Part shown: in pieces, positions 61,579-64,000 of the stretch
How positions within the stretch are numbered: position 1 is the first letter of the stretch
Layout: each line of letters opens with the position of its first letter
NCBI RefSeq assembly: GCF_038719015.1
Contig: NZ_CP152276.1
Span: 2,740,001 to 2,804,000, forward strand
Origin: Nguyenibacter vanlangensis
Lineage (GTDB): Bacteria > Pseudomonadota > Alphaproteobacteria > Acetobacterales > Acetobacteraceae
Reading direction: 5' to 3'
DNA: 64,000 bases
Position numbers and translations under genes: made by a program
The notes under the pieces: model-generated
Told to the model about the DNA's origin: nothing
Seen by the model: the letters and a program-made list of their open reading frames with translations, nothing else
The model's database searches: none

Positions 61579-61630
61579 GGCCTTCCTGCGTGTCGTCTGA
61601 TTCTCAGTCATTGTTGTTGCTGCTGCGCTC

Positions 61631-63859
61631 TTACAGTTTCACCCTTCGCAGGCGCAGCGCGTTGCCGATCACCGATACCGAACTGAGGCTCATCGCGGCC
61701 GCCGCGACGACCGGGCTTAGCAGCAACCCGAACGCCGGATAGAGAACCCCCGCAGCCAGCGGTATGCCCAGCACGTTATAGACGAAGGCCAGAATCAGGT
61801 TTTGGCGAATGTTGCGCATCGTCGCCCGGCTGAGGGCGCGCGCACGCGCAATGCCTGCCAGGTCACCCTTGACCAAGGTGATACCCGCACTCTGCATGGC
61901 GACATCCGTGCCTGTACCCATGGCCACACCGATATCGGCCTCGGCAAGCGCCGGGGCGTCATTGACGCCGTCGCCGGCCATGGCGACAGCATGTCCTTCG
62001 CTTCGCAGGCGCCGGACGATCGCATGCTTCTGCTGGGGCAATATCTCGGCCTCAATGTCGGTGATGCCAAGCTTCGCCGCGACCGCGCGTGCGGTCGTAC
62101 GGTTGTCGCCGGTCAGCATGACGATGCGGATACCGTCCGCACGCAGGCTGGCGAGTGCCGCGGGCGTTGTCGCCTTGATGGGATCGGCAACGGCGATAAG
62201 GCCCGCCGCCTGACCTTCCACCGCGACGAACATCGTTGTCGCGCCATCCCGCCGCAGGCTGTCGGCGTGTGCGTCCAGGGGCGCGCTGGTGATGCCAAGT
62301 TTCCGCAGGAGCGCCGCATTGCCGACAGCCACCTGATGCGCGCCAATCCGTCCGGTCACGCCCTTTCCGGTCAAGGCGGCGAACGCGGCGACCTCGGTCA
62401 TGGGGATACCCCGTTCCCTGGCCGAAGCAACGATCGCGCCCGCCAGCGGATGTTCGCTGGCGCGTTCCAGGCTGGCGCACAGGGAAAGTATCGTGGCTTC
62501 ATCAAAATTCGGCAACGGATTTACCGCGACGATCCGCGGCTTGCCCTCGGTCAGCGTGCCGGTCTTGTCGACGACCAGGGTATCGATCTTCTCGAAACGT
62601 TCCAGGGCTTCGGCGTTCTTGATCAGGACGCCCGCCGTGGCCCCCTTGCCCACGCCCACCATGATCGACATCGGTGTCGCAAGACCCAGCGCACAGGGAC
62701 AAGCAATGATGAGGACGGACACGGATGCAACCAACGCATAGGCAAATGCCGGCTTCGGCCCCAGGATCATCCAGGCGGCGAAGGCCACGGCCGCGATCAG
62801 GATCACGGCGGGAACGAACCAGGACGAGACACTATCGGCAAGACGCTGGATCGGCGCCCGGCTGCGCTGGGCTTCCGACACCATGTGGACGATTCGTGCC
62901 AGCATCGTGTCAGCACCGACCTTTTCCGCCCGCATCACCAAGGTGCCGGAGCCGTTGATCGTCCCGCCGATCAGCCGGGCGTCCTTTTCCTTGCCGACCG
63001 GCAGCGATTCACCTGTCACCATCGACTCGTCAACGGCGCTGCGGCCCTCCAGAACCACGCCGTCCACCGGCAGACTTTCGCCCGGCCTGACGCGGAGCCG
63101 GTCACCGATCTGCACGGTATCCAGGGCAATTTCCTCATCTGTGCCATCCTGGCGGATGCGCCGCGCCATCTTCGGCGCGAGGTTCAGAAGCGCACGAATG
63201 GCGCCGCCAGTCTGCTCACGCGCCCGCAATTCCAGAATCTGTCCCAGCAGGACAAGAACAACGATGACCGCGGCGGCCTCGTAATAGACCGGGATGATGC
63301 CATCCTGCCGCAGGTCCTTCGGAAACAGGCGTGGCATAAAGGTGGCAGCAAGGCTGTAAAGATAAGCCGAACCGACCCCGAGCGCGATCAGACTGAACAT
63401 GTTGAGCGACCGATTGCGGACCGACGCCCAGCCGCGTACGAAGAACGGCCAGCCGGCCCATAGCACGACGGGCGAACCGATGGCGAACTGCAGCCATACC
63501 GAAGCCCGGGGCGACAAGACGGAATGCAGGTGCAGCCACGGAACATGCCCCGCCATCTCGAGGATCACGGTCGGTGCGGTCAGTGCCGTGCCGATCCAGA
63601 AGCGGCGGGTCATGTCGCGCAGTTCGGCGCCGGGTCCCACCTCTTTGCCGACATCGGCCGGTTCCAGCGTCATGCCGCAGATCGGGCAGTTGCCCGGTGC
63701 CGTCCGCCTGATCTGGGGATGCATGGGGCACGTGTAGACGATTTCGCCCGGCATGGGCGGCTCGCCAGCATGTAAATATCGGGCCGGCGCCATTATCGGA
63801 CTTGCGGCCGCAACGCCGCCATGGGCGCGTTGAGGGTCATGCTGGCAATTTTCCGGCAT
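61631..63859 (-). CDS. Copper/heavy-metal P1B-type ATPase
   Basis: 742 residues. N-terminal metal-binding region [22 protein letters not shown] (heavy-metal YHS-like, not a CxxC ferredoxin fold), eight membrane helices, transduction motif MVTGESLPV, ion path [11 protein letters not shown], phosphorylation site [12 protein letters not shown] motif [10 protein letters not shown] and [14 protein letters not shown]. Exports Cu+ or Ag+ (SilP/CopA group). ATG 63859. Divergent from the gene at 63889. Confidence 0.93.
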   Translation of the reverse strand: MPENCQHDPQRAHGGVAAASPIMAPARYLHAGEPPMPGEIVYTCPMHPQIRRTAPGNCPICGMTLEPADVGKEVGPGAELRDMTRRFWIGTALTAPTVILEMAGHVPWLHLHSVLSPRASVWLQFAIGSPVVLWAGWPFFVRGWASVRNRSLNMFSLIALGVGSAYLYSLAATFMPRLFPKDLRQDGIIPVYYEAAAVIVVLVLLGQILELRAREQTGGAIRALLNLAPKMARRIRQDGTDEEIALDTVQIGDRLRVRPGESLPVDGVVLEGRSAVDESMVTGESLPVGKEKDARLIGGTINGSGTLVMRAEKVGADTMLARIVHMVSEAQRSRAPIQRLADSVSSWFVPAVILIAAVAFAAWMILGPKPAFAYALVASVSVLIIACPCALGLATPMSIMVGVGKGATAGVLIKNAEALERFEKIDTLVVDKTGTLTEGKPRIVAVNPLPNFDEATILSLCASLERASEHPLAGAIVASARERGIPMTEVAAFAALTGKGVTGRIGAHQVAVGNAALLRKLGITSAPLDAHADSLRRDGATTMFVAVEGQAAGLIAVADPIKATTPAALASLRADGIRIVMLTGDNRTTARAVAAKLGITDIEAEILPQQKHAIVRRLRSEGHAVAMAGDGVNDAPALAEADIGVAMGTGTDVAMQSAGITLVKGDLAGIARARALSRATMRNIRQNLILAFVYNVLGIPLAAGVLYPAFGLLLSPVVAAAAMSLSSVSVIGNALRLRRVKL

Positions 63860-63888
63860 GCTCAGGATTGAACTCCGGCGGAGCGGTT

Positions 63889-64000
63889 ATGACCGAAACG
63901 CGGGATCCATCGCGGGGTCGTCGCGGCATCCCGACATTGTCTGCCGCGTATCGTGAGCCCGGCCTGCTCGGGAGCATTACCGCCGGACAGTGCGGCCGTC
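63889..64000 (+). CDS. Start of a divergent gene (cut by the window)
   Basis: ATG 63889 with GGAG upstream opens a frame to the window end: MTETRDPSRGRRGIPTLSAA YREPGLLGSI. Too short to identify; its place opposite a copper ATPase suggests a metal-response or resistance gene. Confidence 0.35.
   Translation, partial: MTETRDPSRGRRGIPTLSAAYREPGLLGSITAGQCGR

Overview
The window is high-GC alphaproteobacterial chromosome and looks like an acetic acid bacterium (Acetobacteraceae, Gluconacetobacter/Komagataeibacter type). The clues are the ilvB-ilvH-ilvC order, a hopanoid transporter HpnN beside the riboflavin genes, an AaeX-HlyD-NodT efflux set, an entericidin lipoprotein and a GGGGCTTCGCCCC-type double hairpin. 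All identifications come from reading motifs and gene context; no database search was run.

Layout. 1-12453 is core: clpB (3' end cut by the window edge), a GlcG/HbpS-like protein and an aldo/keto reductase, a divergent LysR regulator, ilvC-ilvH-ilvB, miaA, divergent serB, a nitrilase-family amidase and nadK. 12475-23334 is a ~10.8 kb integrative and mobilizable element in the 3' end of tRNA-Leu(UAA). It has a 25-bp duplicated att core, a tyrosine integrase with matching arm-type repeats at both ends, a rolling-circle-type HUH Rep protein, a serine resolvase, a MobA-type relaxase with MobC and an oriT-like region, and several unknown genes including an HExxH metalloprotease. 23310-31196 returns to core: tRNA-Leu, a YgjP-like metallopeptidase, a YcgN-like Cys-cluster protein, an ABC-transporter-like operon whose ATPase has lost every catalytic motif, two membrane-stress proteins (YqjD/YqjE type) and a DUF1656-HlyD-NodT efflux operon with no FUSC pump next to it.

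31314-47866 is a second element, ~16.5 kb, in the 3' end of tRNA-Arg(ACG), bounded by a 38-bp duplication. It is a decayed prophage or P4-like satellite: P4-type integrase, AlpA-like regulator, Toprim/DUF927 primase-helicase, chains of stop-start-coupled small genes, an orphan secreted tail-fibre-like protein, toxin-antitoxin-type modules (HicA-like pair, HigA, BrnT/BrnA), an XRE + GIY-YIG pair, broken fragments of a complex-I/hydrogenase-4-like gene and of phage genes, and a serine resolvase. Two clusters of a 9-bp-period GTCGGAC iteron, one beside the integrase and one directly after the helicase, suggest a two-part replication origin.

47842-57313 is core: tRNA-Arg, a thioesterase, a sodium:solute symporter, entericidin, an FMN riboswitch driving ribD-ribE-ribBA-ribH, then hpnN. 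57388-64000 is a mixed accessory stretch: a secreted pepsin-like aspartic protease, two-component remnants, parDE, vapBC with strong hairpins downstream, a small unknown protein, a copper-type P1B ATPase and the start of a divergent gene.

The strongest candidates for undescribed biology are the iteron-bearing satellite (finding at 32859-42761), the IME that carries both a relaxase and a replication-type HUH protein, the degenerate ABC ATPase operon, and the XRE/GIY-YIG pair.
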